Notes: generated by a model not told the origin, from the sequence alone. A DNA stretch of 64,000 bases from G963676795 sp963677215 (GCA_963677215.1 OY781919.1:1488001-1552000); one strand, 5' to 3'. Shown: positions 8,405 through 17,948, counted from the first letter of the stretch. A program made the numbers and translations.

Positions 8405-9808
8405 TCAGTCTGGTGAGTGTTCGCTTCCGGTCGGCACGCTCAATTGGTATTTTTCGATCTTGTAAATCAATGCCTTGCGGCTCATCTGCAGTTTTTCTGC
8501 TGTTTTGACCCTGTTCCAGTCGTTCTGCTCCAGTGCTGCGGCCAGGATCTGTTTTTCGGTATTGTCCAGCATCTCTTTGAGGCTGCTGCCAGTGGGAATG
8601 AAGGAGCCTGATACCGGTCGCTCCAGTTTGTCCTGCAGTGGGGAAGGTAGATTCTCTTTCATCAGCACGCCCCCCTGGCCCATGACGACGGCGCATTCTA
8701 TGGCATTTTCCAGTTCCCGGACATTGCCGGGCCAGTCGTAGTGGCGTAGAATGTCCATCGCCTCAGCATCGATGCGCTGAACCTTTTTCTCGTTCTCCTG
8801 GTTGGAGCGGGAAATGAAATGGTCGATGAGCAGGGGGATGTCTTCGCGTCGCTGTCTGAGCGGTGGTATCTGGATGCAGACGACGTTGAGGCGGTAGTAG
8901 AGATCCTCCCTGAACCTCCCCTGACGGATTGCTCCACCAAGGTCGATATTGGATGCGGCAATGATCCTGACATCTGTTCTGATCGGTGTTGTGCCGCCGA
9001 CCCTGTGGAATTCCCGATCCTGCAGCACGCGCAGCAGTTTGGCCTGCAGGTTGTGGTTCATTTCACTGATTTCGTCGAGGAAGATGGTGCCGCCTGAGGC
9101 CATCTCGAACTTCCCCTTCTGCATGCTTACGGCTCCTGTATAGGAGCCTTTTTCATGGCCGAACAGCTCGTTTTCCAGCAGATTTTCTGGAATGGCGGCA
9201 CAATTGATGTTGATCAGCGGGCCTTTGCTGCGGTTGCTGTTGTAATGAATGGCACGGGCGATCAGTTCCTTGCCGGTACCGCTTTCCCCTTCGATGAGGA
9301 CAGTGCTGTTGCTCGGTGCAACCTTGCCGATCTTTTTGAAGACCTCCTGCATTTGCACCGACTTGCCGATGATGTTGTTGATGGAAAAGCGCGTGCCGAC
9401 CACCTCGCGCAGGGTTTCGACCTCTTCGGTCAGGTCTTGGATTTCAATGGCCCTTTTGACGTTGATCAGGATCTCCGAGTTGTTGAACGGTTTTGAGATG
9501 TAATTGAAGGCACCGAGTTTCATCGCTTCCACTGCGCTGTCAACCCCGGCAAAAGCCGTTGTCATGATGACAGCGATCTGTGGCCACTTTTCGCGCATGA
9601 TTCGGAAGGCTTCCATGCCAGACATCTCCGGCATTCTGATATCCATCAGGACCAGAGATGGATGAAGCTGTTCCAACTGCTCAAGAGCTTCCCTGCCGTT
9701 GGCGGCAAAGCAGCAGTCGTAGCCTTCTTTGCGCAGCAACTCGCTGAGCAGCAGGCGGACATGTTCTTCGTCATCGACGATCAGAATCTTTCGCTTGTGA
9801 TTGGTCAT
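8405..9808 (-). CDS. Sigma-54-dependent response regulator (AtoC/NtrC family)
   Basis: A 467-residue transcription activator. It has a receiver domain (about 6-120, phospho-acceptor Asp56 in LVLMDIRMPEM), an AAA+ domain with Walker A GESGTGKE and a sigma-54 contact loop reading GSYTGA rather than the common GAFTGA, and a C-terminal Fis-type helix-turn-helix (NRVKTAEKLQMSRKALIYKI). The start is taken at 9808 (MTNHKRKILIVDDEE); a 45-residue upstream extension would run through the kinase gene and has no receiver homology. It overlaps the kinase gene by 38 bases, indicating coupled translation. It probably activates atoE through the palindrome at 8371. Confidence 0.9.
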   Translation of the reverse strand: MTNHKRKILIVDDEEHVRLLLSELLRKEGYDCCFAANGREALEQLEQLHPSLVLMDIRMPEMSGMEAFRIMREKWPQIAVIMTTAFAGVDSAVEAMKLGAFNYISKPFNNSEILINVKRAIEIQDLTEEVETLREVVGTRFSINNIIGKSVQMQEVFKKIGKVAPSNSTVLIEGESGTGKELIARAIHYNSNRSKGPLININCAAIPENLLENELFGHEKGSYTGAVSMQKGKFEMASGGTIFLDEISEMNHNLQAKLLRVLQDREFHRVGGTTPIRTDVRIIAASNIDLGGAIRQGRFREDLYYRLNVVCIQIPPLRQRREDIPLLIDHFISRSNQENEKKVQRIDAEAMDILRHYDWPGNVRELENAIECAVVMGQGGVLMKENLPSPLQDKLERPVSGSFIPTGSSLKEMLDNTEKQILAAALEQNDWNRVKTAEKLQMSRKALIYKIEKYQLSVPTGSEHSPD

Positions 9809-11285
9809 CTTGGCTCTCTTTGCTGATCGGCAGAGAGATAACGAAGCGCGCTCCGCCAGTATCCCTGTTGTCGACTCGAATCTCTCCCTCGTGGAGTGTA
9901 ACGATTTTCTGAACAACTGCAAGTCCCAAGCCAGTACCGTCACTGCGAGTGGTGTAAAACGGGTCGAACAGGCGGTTCAGCTGATCAGGGGCGATGCCCC
10001 GTCCGTTGTCTTCTATGCTGATCACGACCCTGTCTGCAGTGCTGGTGGCGCTGATCCAGATCTGGCCGTGATTGTCGACGGCCTGGATTGCATTGATGAT
10101 CAGGTTGAGCAGAACCTGTTTCAGCTGGTCATGGTCGCCAGTCAGCGCTGGCAGCTGGGCGGGGATATCCTGGTTGATGGTGACTCTGCGGCTGTCCGGG
10201 TTCAATCTGACCAGCTGCAGCGTCGCATGAATGATTGCTCCGAGCTGAACACTGCTTTTCTGGGGTTCGTTGGGGCGCGAATAATAGAGCAGTTCATGGA
10301 CCATGTTGTTGAGGCGATCCGTTTCGGAAATGACAATGGAGGTATATTGGCGACGTGGGTCTTTGCTGTCCATTTCAGATTCTATCAGCTGGACAAAGCC
10401 TTTGATCGATGTCAGCGGATTGCGTATTTCGTGCGCTACGCCTGCGGCGATTTCGCCTAGCGCCACCAGGCGGTCGGTCCGCTGCATCTGTTCTTCCATC
10501 TTGCGCTTCTGGACCAGGCGTTCGGCAAAATCGTTGATCGATCTGGCGATAGCGCCAAGATCACCCGCCATTGGCGGGATACGGAAATTTTCATCGATTT
10601 CGATTGTTTTGATCGCCGAGTTTATCTCTTTGATCCGGGTGCCAACCAGGTGGGCAATCAAGGCCGTTCCAACGAAGGAGAACAGGATGCCAATGAGGAT
10701 GATCAGGTATGAGGTCTGAGAAATTTTGTTGATTTGATGGTTAATGTCATTGACCAGTTCATTGGCCCAGACATAGCCGATAACAGACCCGTTGCGGATC
10801 AGTGGAATCATGCAGTTCATGATTGAGCCGCGTACCAGTGTGCCCGTTTGAACCATCGGTTTGCCGCTGGTCATGACGATCCAGCCCTGGTGGTCCTTGT
10901 TGATTGAAAGTTTGACCATATGCCCCAGTGTTGTACTCGGACCGTAGGTAATGATCGCATTCAGTTCTTTTGAATAGTAGCCGACTCCTATGCCTTGCTG
11001 TGCTGCTGAGATCCGATCGGTAAAGTCTGCAAGATGCCGGTTCAGTGCCTCGATCTTGTCATCCCGTGAGGCAGCAAGCAATCCTTCCTGGCGGAGAATA
11101 TCCTCGAAGGTTCCCGGCAGCCCCTGGTCCAGCAGCCTGGCAAAAGCAAATAGTTTGTTCTGTTTTTCACTGACCAGAGTCGCCCTGGTGGTATGAACCA
11201 GGTAGAGACCAACGCTTAAGGACGCAACAGCGATGATGAGGGACATGCAAAGGAAGATGAAGATACGAACAGGAATACGTCTCAT
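9771..11285 (-). CDS. Sensor histidine kinase (AtoS-like)
   Basis: A 504-residue membrane kinase with TM1 at about 8-28, a periplasmic sensor region of about 150 residues, TM2 near 193-213, a HAMP-like linker (GTRIKEINSAIKTIE), a HisKA domain with His285 (GVAHEIRNPLTSIKGF) and an HATPase with EDNGRGI and GTGLGLAV. There is no receiver; its partner is the overlapping downstream regulator. Next to a short-chain fatty acid carrier it most likely senses a short-chain acid, as AtoS does for acetoacetate; this is inference from context. Confidence 0.88.
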   Translation of the reverse strand: MRRIPVRIFIFLCMSLIIAVASLSVGLYLVHTTRATLVSEKQNKLFAFARLLDQGLPGTFEDILRQEGLLAASRDDKIEALNRHLADFTDRISAAQQGIGVGYYSKELNAIITYGPSTTLGHMVKLSINKDHQGWIVMTSGKPMVQTGTLVRGSIMNCMIPLIRNGSVIGYVWANELVNDINHQINKISQTSYLIILIGILFSFVGTALIAHLVGTRIKEINSAIKTIEIDENFRIPPMAGDLGAIARSINDFAERLVQKRKMEEQMQRTDRLVALGEIAAGVAHEIRNPLTSIKGFVQLIESEMDSKDPRRQYTSIVISETDRLNNMVHELLYYSRPNEPQKSSVQLGAIIHATLQLVRLNPDSRRVTINQDIPAQLPALTGDHDQLKQVLLNLIINAIQAVDNHGQIWISATSTADRVVISIEDNGRGIAPDQLNRLFDPFYTTRSDGTGLGLAVVQKIVTLHEGEIRVDNRDTGGARFVISLPISKESQDDQSQAKDSDRR

Positions 11286-11698
11286 GTCGGCTCCGAATTA
11301 GAAGTTGAGGCGCAGCTACTATATTCGTAGTCATAGATTTTCATTAGTAACACTTATCAAGTGATAGAAGCAAAATTTTTTATCAGGAGGGAATAATAAC
11401 GAGCGAATATGATGAAAATCTTATCCGCTGGTGGATTCGGGGAGGGGAAATACATTTTTTGTCCGAAGGTGACGAATGGCTTACGCTCAAGTACAGTGCG
11501 GGGCATGCCTCAACCTTGCTGATGCATTTTCCCCGCTCTGTTTAATCTCTTTGATAACTGTCTTGTGTTCTTATCGTTTTCACTGTCGTTGGCAGACGAT
11601 TAGGCACATTTGTATGACAGGTTCTGTCAGTTGCAATCGCTCCTTGTCTGGTTTTGTGCATGTTTCTCAAGGCAAAGAGGACAAGCTGATTTGTTGTA
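11286..11698. other. Intergenic region without a recognisable gene
   Basis: About 410 bases between the kinase start and the end of the ABC transporter operon. I see only short unconvincing open frames. A small dyad CACTT-ATC-AAGTG near 11350 lies upstream of the kinase and could be an operator. No clear terminator for the transporter operon is visible. Confidence 0.5.
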
Positions 11699-12658
11699 CT
11701 AATCCCTGCGTGTTGAAAGAATTTGAATACCAAACCTGTCATACAGCGTACCCATGATTCCACGCGGTGCAATGAGAATGATAACGATGGCTATGGCACC
11801 GAGGATGATCATGCTTATCCCCGGGAAATCATAGAGATATTGCTTGAGAAAGACATAGATTATGGCACCGATGATCGGGCCTTCCATGGTTCCGATGCCG
11901 CCGATTATGACGATAAAAACACTGGCGACAGTCCAGTCGATGCCAAAGGCCGATTGGGGTTGAATGAACGAGAGAAACAGATACATTGCTCCGCCGGTGA
12001 TTCCTGTGACAAAGGAGGTAATCAGAAACAGGACGAGTTTTGTTCTGTATAATTCGATGCCGAGAACCTCTGCAGCGGTTTCGTTGTCCCGCATGGCCAT
12101 GATTCCCAGTCCCCGTTTGGTGCGCATGATGGCGTATACCAGTATGATCGAACCAAGTCCGACGACCAGCGCTATGTAGTAGAGATAGGTTGTGGAGAGG
12201 TCGTAGGTCGCTGTGATATTGAAGCCGATGCCGGCTCTGACGTAGCGCCAGTTGAGGAAAAACAGGGCCAGGGTTTCGGCGATGACCCAGCTGCCGATGG
12301 TGAAATAGACGCCTTTCATCTTGAATAGCGGTCTTGAGATCACAAGGGCAAAAAGGGTGGAGATGATGCCGCCAACGAAAATACCGAGAAAGAAGTTCAG
12401 GTGATAGGTCTCGGAAATTACGGCAAGGGAATAGCCACCAAGGCCTATGAATATCTGCTGTCCCAGAGAAACCAGTCCGGTATACCCGGCGAGCAGGTTC
12501 CACATCTGTCCCAGAGAGATGTAGAGCATGATAAGCAGAAATATTGAGACGATCCCTTCACCGGTATAGGCCGGAAGTGTGATCAGGTAGATGATGACAA
12601 GTGGAAAAAGTATCCGTTTCAATAACACCGGATAGCTTGAACCCAGACAGTTTCTCAT
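11699..12658 (-). CDS. livM: Branched-chain amino acid-type ABC transporter permease (LivM family)
   Basis: A 319-residue inner-membrane permease of the LivM type, with about ten membrane segments. The family core GYTGLVSLGQQIFIGLGGYS and the conserved cytoplasmic loop with GLGIMAMRDNETAAEVLGI are clear. It forms the channel together with LivH. Last gene of a five-gene operon (binding protein, livG, livF, livH, livM). The start is ATG 12658, preceded by AAGGGGGC. The substrate is a hydrophobic amino acid or a related acid; the family alone does not decide. Confidence 0.9.
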   Translation of the reverse strand: MRNCLGSSYPVLLKRILFPLVIIYLITLPAYTGEGIVSIFLLIMLYISLGQMWNLLAGYTGLVSLGQQIFIGLGGYSLAVISETYHLNFFLGIFVGGIISTLFALVISRPLFKMKGVYFTIGSWVIAETLALFFLNWRYVRAGIGFNITATYDLSTTYLYYIALVVGLGSIILVYAIMRTKRGLGIMAMRDNETAAEVLGIELYRTKLVLFLITSFVTGITGGAMYLFLSFIQPQSAFGIDWTVASVFIVIIGGIGTMEGPIIGAIIYVFLKQYLYDFPGISMIILGAIAIVIILIAPRGIMGTLYDRFGIQILSTRRD

Positions 12659-12744
12659 TATTATACGCCCCCTTTGAGGTTTCTTGCGGTCACTTGATTA
12701 CAGAGCATAGCGCCTTCTTCTGCAGGTCTACTTTTTATGTCCTG

Positions 12745-13617
12745 TCATTCTCTGAGGGCATTTGACAGCAGTCCTTGTGGTCTGAGGGTTAAGATGATGA
12801 GAAGTACGAGGTAGCCGGCGATAAGCTGATAGGCCGGACCGAAGAAGTACGAACCCAGCATCTGGGCAAGGCCAAGAATAATGCCGCCGACCAGGGTTCC
12901 GGCAAGACTGCCCATACCGCCTATGACGACGACGCCAAAGGCAAAAATCAGATATTGTGTTCCAGTAGAGGGATAATAAATGAAGGTCATGCCGACCAGG
13001 AGTCCGGCGATGGCTGCGGTCACCATGGCCAGGCACATGGCGTAGGAAAATATGCGTTTGGTATTGACGCCCATCAGTTCTGCCGCCACCTTGTCGTCGG
13101 ATGTGGCACGTATCGATCTGCCAAAATAGGTTTTGCCGATCACGTAGTGCAGGACCGCGATGAGAAGAACTGAAACGACAAAATCGAGAAGATAGGTCGC
13201 AGAGACAGAGAAGAACGGGGTGGTCAGGACGTTCTTGGCTGACAGCGGTGATTGTATCGATTTTGCGCCAGAGCCGAAGGCCAGCAGCAGAACGTTCTGA
13301 AATATGATCGAGAGGCCGAATGTCACCAGCAGCGGAGGTTCCGCTCCTTTGTCTATGACCCTGTTGACAAGGAAATTCTGAATCAGAAAACCGAGAACAA
13401 TCATTCCTATCAGAGTAAAGGGGATGGCCAGGATTATGTTGCCTGAGAACTGTAAGGCAATGATCATACTGACATAGGTCGATACGATCATCAGGTCTCC
13501 ATGGGCGAGGTTGGTGAGCCGCATAATACCAAAGATCAACGACATGCCCACGCCTATTGCTGCATAAAGGCCGCCCAGTAATATGCCATTTACAATCGAT
13601 TGAATTAGAACATGCAT
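12745..13617 (-). CDS. livH: Branched-chain amino acid-type ABC transporter permease (LivH family)
   Basis: A 290-residue inner-membrane permease. It opens with the characteristic LivH start (IVNGILLGGLYAAIGVGMSL, then RLTNLAHGDLM) and carries the conserved cytoplasmic loop RSIRATSDDKVAAELMGVN. It pairs with LivM to form the translocation path. The ribosome site is weak (AAGGC). It lies 87 bases after livF and 86 bases before livM, all on the minus strand and probably one transcript. Confidence 0.9.
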   Translation of the reverse strand: MHVLIQSIVNGILLGGLYAAIGVGMSLIFGIMRLTNLAHGDLMIVSTYVSMIIALQFSGNIILAIPFTLIGMIVLGFLIQNFLVNRVIDKGAEPPLLVTFGLSIIFQNVLLLAFGSGAKSIQSPLSAKNVLTTPFFSVSATYLLDFVVSVLLIAVLHYVIGKTYFGRSIRATSDDKVAAELMGVNTKRIFSYAMCLAMVTAAIAGLLVGMTFIYYPSTGTQYLIFAFGVVVIGGMGSLAGTLVGGIILGLAQMLGSYFFGPAYQLIAGYLVLLIILTLRPQGLLSNALRE

Positions 13618-13704
13618 ATCTTTTTGCCTTGATTGTTGAAATTTTGTTTAGGGTTCCCATCCATTCTCAATGGAAAATCGTCTTAAGGGCATAACAGCGC
13701 GGTA

Positions 13705-14451
13705 TCAACATGGTTCAGGGGTTGCGTATTTGACGCCGAAATAGGCTTTCTTGACCTCTTCTTCGTCGAGCTCCGAGGAGATTCCGTTCATGACAATCCG
13801 TCCTTTGACCAGAACGTAGCTGTAACTCGCATGTTTCAGGCTTCTTTTGACATCCTGTTCGACGATAAGGAAGGTGATGCCGGCCTGGTTGACCTCCTTG
13901 ATTTTCTGGTAGATATCCTTGACGATAATCGGTGCTATTCCCAGGGATATCTCATCACAGAGGATGATGTCCGGATCAGCCATCAGGGCCCGTGCAATTG
14001 CCAGCATCTGCCTTTGGCCGCCACTCAGGAATGTGGCCAGCTGGTTAGCCTTCTCCTTGAGTACAGGGAAGAACTCAAAGTTCTTTTCCAGCAGTTCGTC
14101 CTTTTTTTTTCTTGCTTCATGTTTGTAGGCCCCCATCAGCAGGTTTTCTAGGACGCTCATGTTCTGGAAAACGCGACTTCCCTCGGGGGCCATTGATACG
14201 CCCAGCCTAACGATCTTGTTGGGCTGCAGGCCGTCAATGCGCTTGTCATTGAGGACTATTTCTCCTTTCGTCGGCTTGTTGAGACCGCAAATGGTATTCA
14301 TCAGTGTCGATTTGCCAGCTCCGTTCGGCCCGATGATGGAGACAATCCCACCTTTGGGAATGTCTATGGACACATCAAAAAGGGCTTTCAGATCGCCGTA
14401 ATGAACATCGATATTTTTTACCTGCAGGGGAAACTCGTTGGCATTGCTCAT
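13705..14451 (-). CDS. livF: Branched-chain amino acid-type ABC transporter ATPase (LivF family)
   Basis: A 248-residue cytoplasmic ATPase with Walker A GPNGAGKST, a canonical signature LSGGQRQMLAIARALM and Walker B IILCDE. The APEGSRVF segment is typical of LivF. It drives import together with LivG. Its ATG overlaps the livG stop by four bases (ATGA), so translation is coupled. One ATPase of the pair has a regular signature motif; LivG does not. Confidence 0.92.
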   Translation of the reverse strand: MSNANEFPLQVKNIDVHYGDLKALFDVSIDIPKGGIVSIIGPNGAGKSTLMNTICGLNKPTKGEIVLNDKRIDGLQPNKIVRLGVSMAPEGSRVFQNMSVLENLLMGAYKHEARKKKDELLEKNFEFFPVLKEKANQLATFLSGGQRQMLAIARALMADPDIILCDEISLGIAPIIVKDIYQKIKEVNQAGITFLIVEQDVKRSLKHASYSYVLVKGRIVMNGISSELDEEEVKKAYFGVKYATPEPC

Positions 14452-15173
14452 AACTCATCCGCTCCCAAATAGCATTCAGCAACCTCTTTCGATTCCAGGA
14501 CCTCTATCGGTTTGCCGCAGATCAGGTCACGTCCTTCGGCCAGGCACAAGACCCGGTCCGCGCCTTCCAGCATGGTCTGCAGGACATGCTCAATCCAGAT
14601 AATGCTTTTACCCTGGGCCTTGATCGGCTTGACAATTTCAAGGATCTGATACACCTCCGACTCAATCAGTCCACCGGCCACTTCATCAAAAAGCAGGACC
14701 TTGGCCTCCGTTGCCATGGCTCTGCCGATTTCGAGTCTTTTTCTGTCGAGAAGGCCAAGTTTCCCGGCAAGCCACTGTTTTTTGTCGGCTAGCCCTATTG
14801 TTTCAAGGATGTCCCAGGCCTTTTTTTTGGCATTTCTTTCACTCAGGCCGTTGCCGTAGACCCCCCCGACGATGATATTTTCGAAAACCGTCATCTGCTC
14901 AAACGACTTGGGGATCTGGAAGGTTCTGCCGAGTCCAAGGTGGCATCTCTTGGTGATTTTTTCTTGTGTGATATCGGTCCCTTGAAAGATAATCTTGCCT
15001 TTGGTCGGACGCAGTATGCCGGTCAGCAGGTCGAGCATGACGGTTTTTCCTGCTCCGTTAGGGCCGATGACTCCCAGGACTTCGTTAGGATATAATTCGT
15101 AGTTGACAGATTTGAGTACATTGTTGCTGCCGAAGGAGATACCCAAATCCTGGACACTGAGGACGACTTCCAA
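14448..15173 (-). CDS. livG: Branched-chain amino acid-type ABC transporter ATPase (LivG family)
   Basis: A 241-residue ATPase with Walker A GPNGAGKT and Walker B VLLFDEVAGGL. Where most ABC ATPases have LSGGQ, this one reads LGLLDRKRLEIGRAMA, a variant signature found in a subset of LivG-like proteins. It is also a little shorter than typical LivG (about 255). It partners LivF. It follows the binding-protein gene after a 93-base gap that holds a 20-bp stem-loop. Confidence 0.9.
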   Translation of the reverse strand: MEVVLSVQDLGISFGSNNVLKSVNYELYPNEVLGVIGPNGAGKTVMLDLLTGILRPTKGKIIFQGTDITQEKITKRCHLGLGRTFQIPKSFEQMTVFENIIVGGVYGNGLSERNAKKKAWDILETIGLADKKQWLAGKLGLLDRKRLEIGRAMATEAKVLLFDEVAGGLIESEVYQILEIVKPIKAQGKSIIWIEHVLQTMLEGADRVLCLAEGRDLICGKPIEVLESKEVAECYLGADEL

Positions 15174-15195
15174 AGACCTACCTCCGTTTTCCGGT

Positions 15196-15240
15196 TGATT
15201 GAGATGCCGAAGGGCACGGAGCCCTTCGGCATCTCAATCA
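15196..15240 (-). promoter_or_regulatory. Intercistronic stem-loop between binding-protein gene and livG
   Basis: A perfect 20-bp stem with a 5-base loop (loop 15216-15220) and no T-run on either strand. It lies just after the stop codon of the solute-binding protein gene. In periplasmic transport operons such hairpins protect the upstream message so that the binding protein is made in excess; partial termination is also possible. Confidence 0.7.
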
Positions 15241-15266
15241 GAATTTATAGTCTGTTCAAGCTGCTT

Positions 15267-16547
15267 TTATTTGGAGCCTGGTAAGAAGAAAAGTTTATTT
15301 TCCGAGAGAGGAATGTCTTCAAATTCGCCCCTGGCGAGGACATTTTTGGTCCAGGTGCCGTCATCCTTTTTCTGCCATTGCGATACGACCACCGGAACCT
15401 CGGCAACATGTTGATCGTTATACTTGATATGACCGTAGACGGTGTCCATGTCTGTTTCTTCAAGGGCTTTCTTGACTTTTTTCCGATCAATGGATCCGGC
15501 ACGGGTGAAAACGTCGTTGATGATTTCAAAGACAGACATGTCGTAACCGATTGTGCAGTCACCATACAGACCGGTTGCTTTTTCGAATTCCCTGGTGAGC
15601 TCCATGGCGGTCTGGCCGGTCAGGGAACAGGTGTAAGGTGAACTTGGAGCCCAGAGGTCTTCGCTCAGCAGGCCATTTCCCAGGTCGCCGCCAAGGGCAA
15701 TTGCATCGGTGGTGAAGTGCAGGCCTTTGCCGATGGTGAAAATTTTCGGGACAAAACCCTGCTGATGAAACTGGTTCCAGGCCACCCCAAAATCAGGAGT
15801 GATCATGTTAGCTACGACGATATCGACACCCTGTTGCTGAAACATGCCGATGATGGCGGTGTAATCCTTGGTGCCAGCCGGAAAACGGCCTGGATCAACG
15901 ATCGTATAACCGCGTGCTTCAGCCTGGTTTTTGGTCATTTCCGAGAGGATGATGCCATCGACGTTGCTGTCAAAGATGAAGCCGACCTTTTTGTTGGTTT
16001 CGACAGTATCCCAGGCGTCAATATAGACCTTGACCATTTTTTCCGAAACGAAGAGGTTGCCGTAGGACCAGCGGTAGGGGCCGCCAGTCAGCCAGGAGGC
16101 CATGGGGCCATTTTCCATCAGGGCCGGGATTTTGTGGCGTTCGGCAGCTGCTGATACCGTGTTGATGTGGGTGGGGGTCCAGGCGCCGACAATAAAATCA
16201 ACCTTGTCGGTGAGGATCATCTTGCTGGCAATTTCAGAGGCCTTGGTGGGGTTGCTCTCGGTATCGCCATAGATGATTTTTACCGGAACTTTTTTGCCGT
16301 ACTCCTCGATGTAGATACCACCATCCTTGTTGATGGCAGGCAGGGCTTTTTCTTCGATGAATTTTATCGACTGGGTGAATTGGGCTAGCGGGCCAGAAAA
16401 TGCGGAGACATAGCCGATGACGATGGCTTCCTCTTTTTTCTTGGCCTCGGCCTTTTCGGCGAGTACGCCGTTGACAAAGAAAAATACGGCAAAGAATGCC
16501 ACAAACAGGGTGACTGAAGAATGGCGCTGTGCAAACGTTCCTTTCAT
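15267..16547 (-). CDS. ABC transporter periplasmic binding protein (type I, branched-chain amino acid family)
   Basis: A 426-residue exported binding protein of the Peripla_BP_6 fold. A basic start (MKGTFAQRHS) and hydrophobic core (VTLFVAFFAVFFFVNGVLA) form a signal peptide of about 29 residues. The mature part starts with IVIGYVSAFSGPLAQF, the usual opening for this family, and binds the ligand for the LivGFHM-type importer. ATG 16547 has GGGAGGATC upstream. First gene of the operon. Members of this fold take amino acids, amides, urea or organic acids; the substrate cannot be read from sequence. Confidence 0.9.
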   Translation of the reverse strand: MKGTFAQRHSSVTLFVAFFAVFFFVNGVLAEKAEAKKKEEAIVIGYVSAFSGPLAQFTQSIKFIEEKALPAINKDGGIYIEEYGKKVPVKIIYGDTESNPTKASEIASKMILTDKVDFIVGAWTPTHINTVSAAAERHKIPALMENGPMASWLTGGPYRWSYGNLFVSEKMVKVYIDAWDTVETNKKVGFIFDSNVDGIILSEMTKNQAEARGYTIVDPGRFPAGTKDYTAIIGMFQQQGVDIVVANMITPDFGVAWNQFHQQGFVPKIFTIGKGLHFTTDAIALGGDLGNGLLSEDLWAPSSPYTCSLTGQTAMELTREFEKATGLYGDCTIGYDMSVFEIINDVFTRAGSIDRKKVKKALEETDMDTVYGHIKYNDQHVAEVPVVVSQWQKKDDGTWTKNVLARGEFEDIPLSENKLFFLPGSK

Positions 16548-16934
16548 ACTGGATCCTCCCAACCTCTACAGTTAATGGATTAACGACTATGAGCGACGTG
16601 TTGCTAGCCTGCAGATTTTTTTCTTTTAAATACAGCTCCGTGAGATATGTTTTTTGCAGATATACGTCGGCAGATGATTTGACCGTGGCCTGCCGAGTTT
16701 AGATTGAAAATTTATTACAGTACTTGCTGATATTATAGAAGAGTATAGCGCGAAAATGTCTGAATGAGGTAAAAAAAATACAAAAGTGCTTAAAAAATAA
16801 TCTTTAAAACATACTTATGTGTATCGAGCTGTAATTCTTATAGAACTGTGCCTGGTGGTTTTTGTTGCCACCGGTTAGTGATTCTATCTCCAGAAGGGGA
16901 ATGGAAAACTGGAAACTGGCATGGAGAGGGTGGG
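16548..16934. other. AT-rich intergenic region upstream of the ABC operon
   Basis: About 390 bases with no convincing open frame. It must hold the leftward promoter of the transporter operon. A rightward hairpin ending in T6 lies at 16935-16976, so a short plus-strand RNA made from this region is possible. Confidence 0.4.
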
Positions 16935-16976
16935 GAGATGCCCCCCTTCTGATAAGAGGTGAGGCATCTCTTTTTT
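16935..16976 (+). terminator. Plus-strand terminator without an upstream gene
   Basis: An 8-bp stem (GAGATGCC / GGCATCTC) with a long loop, directly followed by TTTTTT on the plus strand. The gene to the right ends on the minus strand at 16981; read that way there is no T-run. The structure therefore fits the end of an unannotated plus-strand transcript. Confidence 0.5.
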
Positions 16977-16980
16977 CGAG

Positions 16981-17382
16981 TTAAAAGGTCGGCAGGATAT
17001 CTGCTTTCCGATAGCTGGCAGGCATCTCGGCCTGTTTCCCATCTCTGGTCCAGATCGTTAGGCTGAGCTCTCTGTTCAGATCATCATCAGACAGGGGCTG
17101 ATCGATATGCCTGGTTCTGATGAAGACTGCGTAAGGTTCATGTCTGCGCATTTCGAACATGATCTCGTATGCATCGTAGCCATTCCATATGCCTTTGGTC
17201 AGGATCGCCCGGGAACCCAAGGTCATGTTCATCAGGACCTCGGTGTAGTCCGGCGGCACCAGAAGTCTGGCTACCCCATCATGGATCGATAGATAAAGAA
17301 ACCCCTCTCTGGCCAGAAACAGATCCCAAAAGTTGGTGGATTCAATATCAGGACCATTGTTATTTATCTTGATAACTTCCAT
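16981..17382 (-). CDS. Hypothetical protein, 133 residues
   Basis: A soluble 133-residue protein without signal peptide or membrane segment. I do not recognise the family. It starts MEVIKINNNGPD and contains the mixed segment FLYLSIHDGVARLLVPPDY, suggesting a small alpha/beta domain. ATG 17382 has GAAGGAG at good spacing; an in-frame ATG 30 bases earlier lacks one. It lies downstream of tRNA-Pro on the same strand, separated by a terminator, so it has its own promoter. Confidence 0.65.
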   Translation of the reverse strand: MEVIKINNNGPDIESTNFWDLFLAREGFLYLSIHDGVARLLVPPDYTEVLMNMTLGSRAILTKGIWNGYDAYEIMFEMRRHEPYAVFIRTRHIDQPLSDDDLNRELSLTIWTRDGKQAEMPASYRKADILPTF

Positions 17383-17445
17383 CGGTGTCTCCTTCGTGTG
17401 CTCTGGCGTCATGGTGAAAATCGTCAGAATGAAGAGATAGAACGC

Positions 17446-17471
17446 AAAAAGGCCGGATCGTTAATCCGGCC
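17446..17471 (-). terminator. Terminator of tRNA-Pro
   Basis: An 8-bp GC-rich stem (GGCCGGAT / ATCCGGCC) with a 5-base loop, followed on the minus strand by TTTTT, 18 bases after the tRNA 3' end. Confidence 0.9.
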
Positions 17472-17489
17472 TCATTACCTAAATTTTTA

Positions 17490-17566
<77 letters not shown>

Positions 17567-17678
17567 ACACAATGCTTACTTGGCGCAAAGATTTAGCACC
17601 CTTGTCGGCGAAATGCAAGAGGATTGATAGGTGTGCAGTTGTTGTCCTGATATTTTTCAGGGCAGACTGGTCGTTGCT

Positions 17679-17903
17679 TCAGTGGGGACGCTTATTCTCT
17701 GCGCCGATGACCTCGCGAACCTTTCTGCTGATGAAGATCGGCAGATAGGAGCGGATTGTCGCCTCGGTGATCATCGCGGCGAGCTCGTTTTCATAGAGTT
17801 CAGTAACTTGCTGGGATTGAGCGGGGAATTCTTCACAGAGAAGCTGAAGAGCTGATTCGTGCTGGTTTTTTTCAACATCGTTGGAGAAGAGTGCTTTGTT
17901 CAT
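17679..17903 (-). CDS. Small helical protein, DUF3562-like
   Basis: A 74-residue, probably all-helical cytoplasmic protein (VTELYENELAAMITEATIRS followed by YLPIFISRKVREVI). The spacing of Tyr-Glu, Ala and the final R-x-VR resembles DUF3562 proteins, whose function is unknown; the match is from memory. ATG 17903 is preceded by ACAGGAGAAC. It lies between tRNA-Pro and the IMPACT gene on the same strand. Confidence 0.6.
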   Translation of the reverse strand: MNKALFSNDVEKNQHESALQLLCEEFPAQSQQVTELYENELAAMITEATIRSYLPIFISRKVREVIGAENKRPH

Positions 17904-17948
17904 ATGTTCTCCTGTCTATAAAAGCGAGCGCAATATACCAGCTGAATG

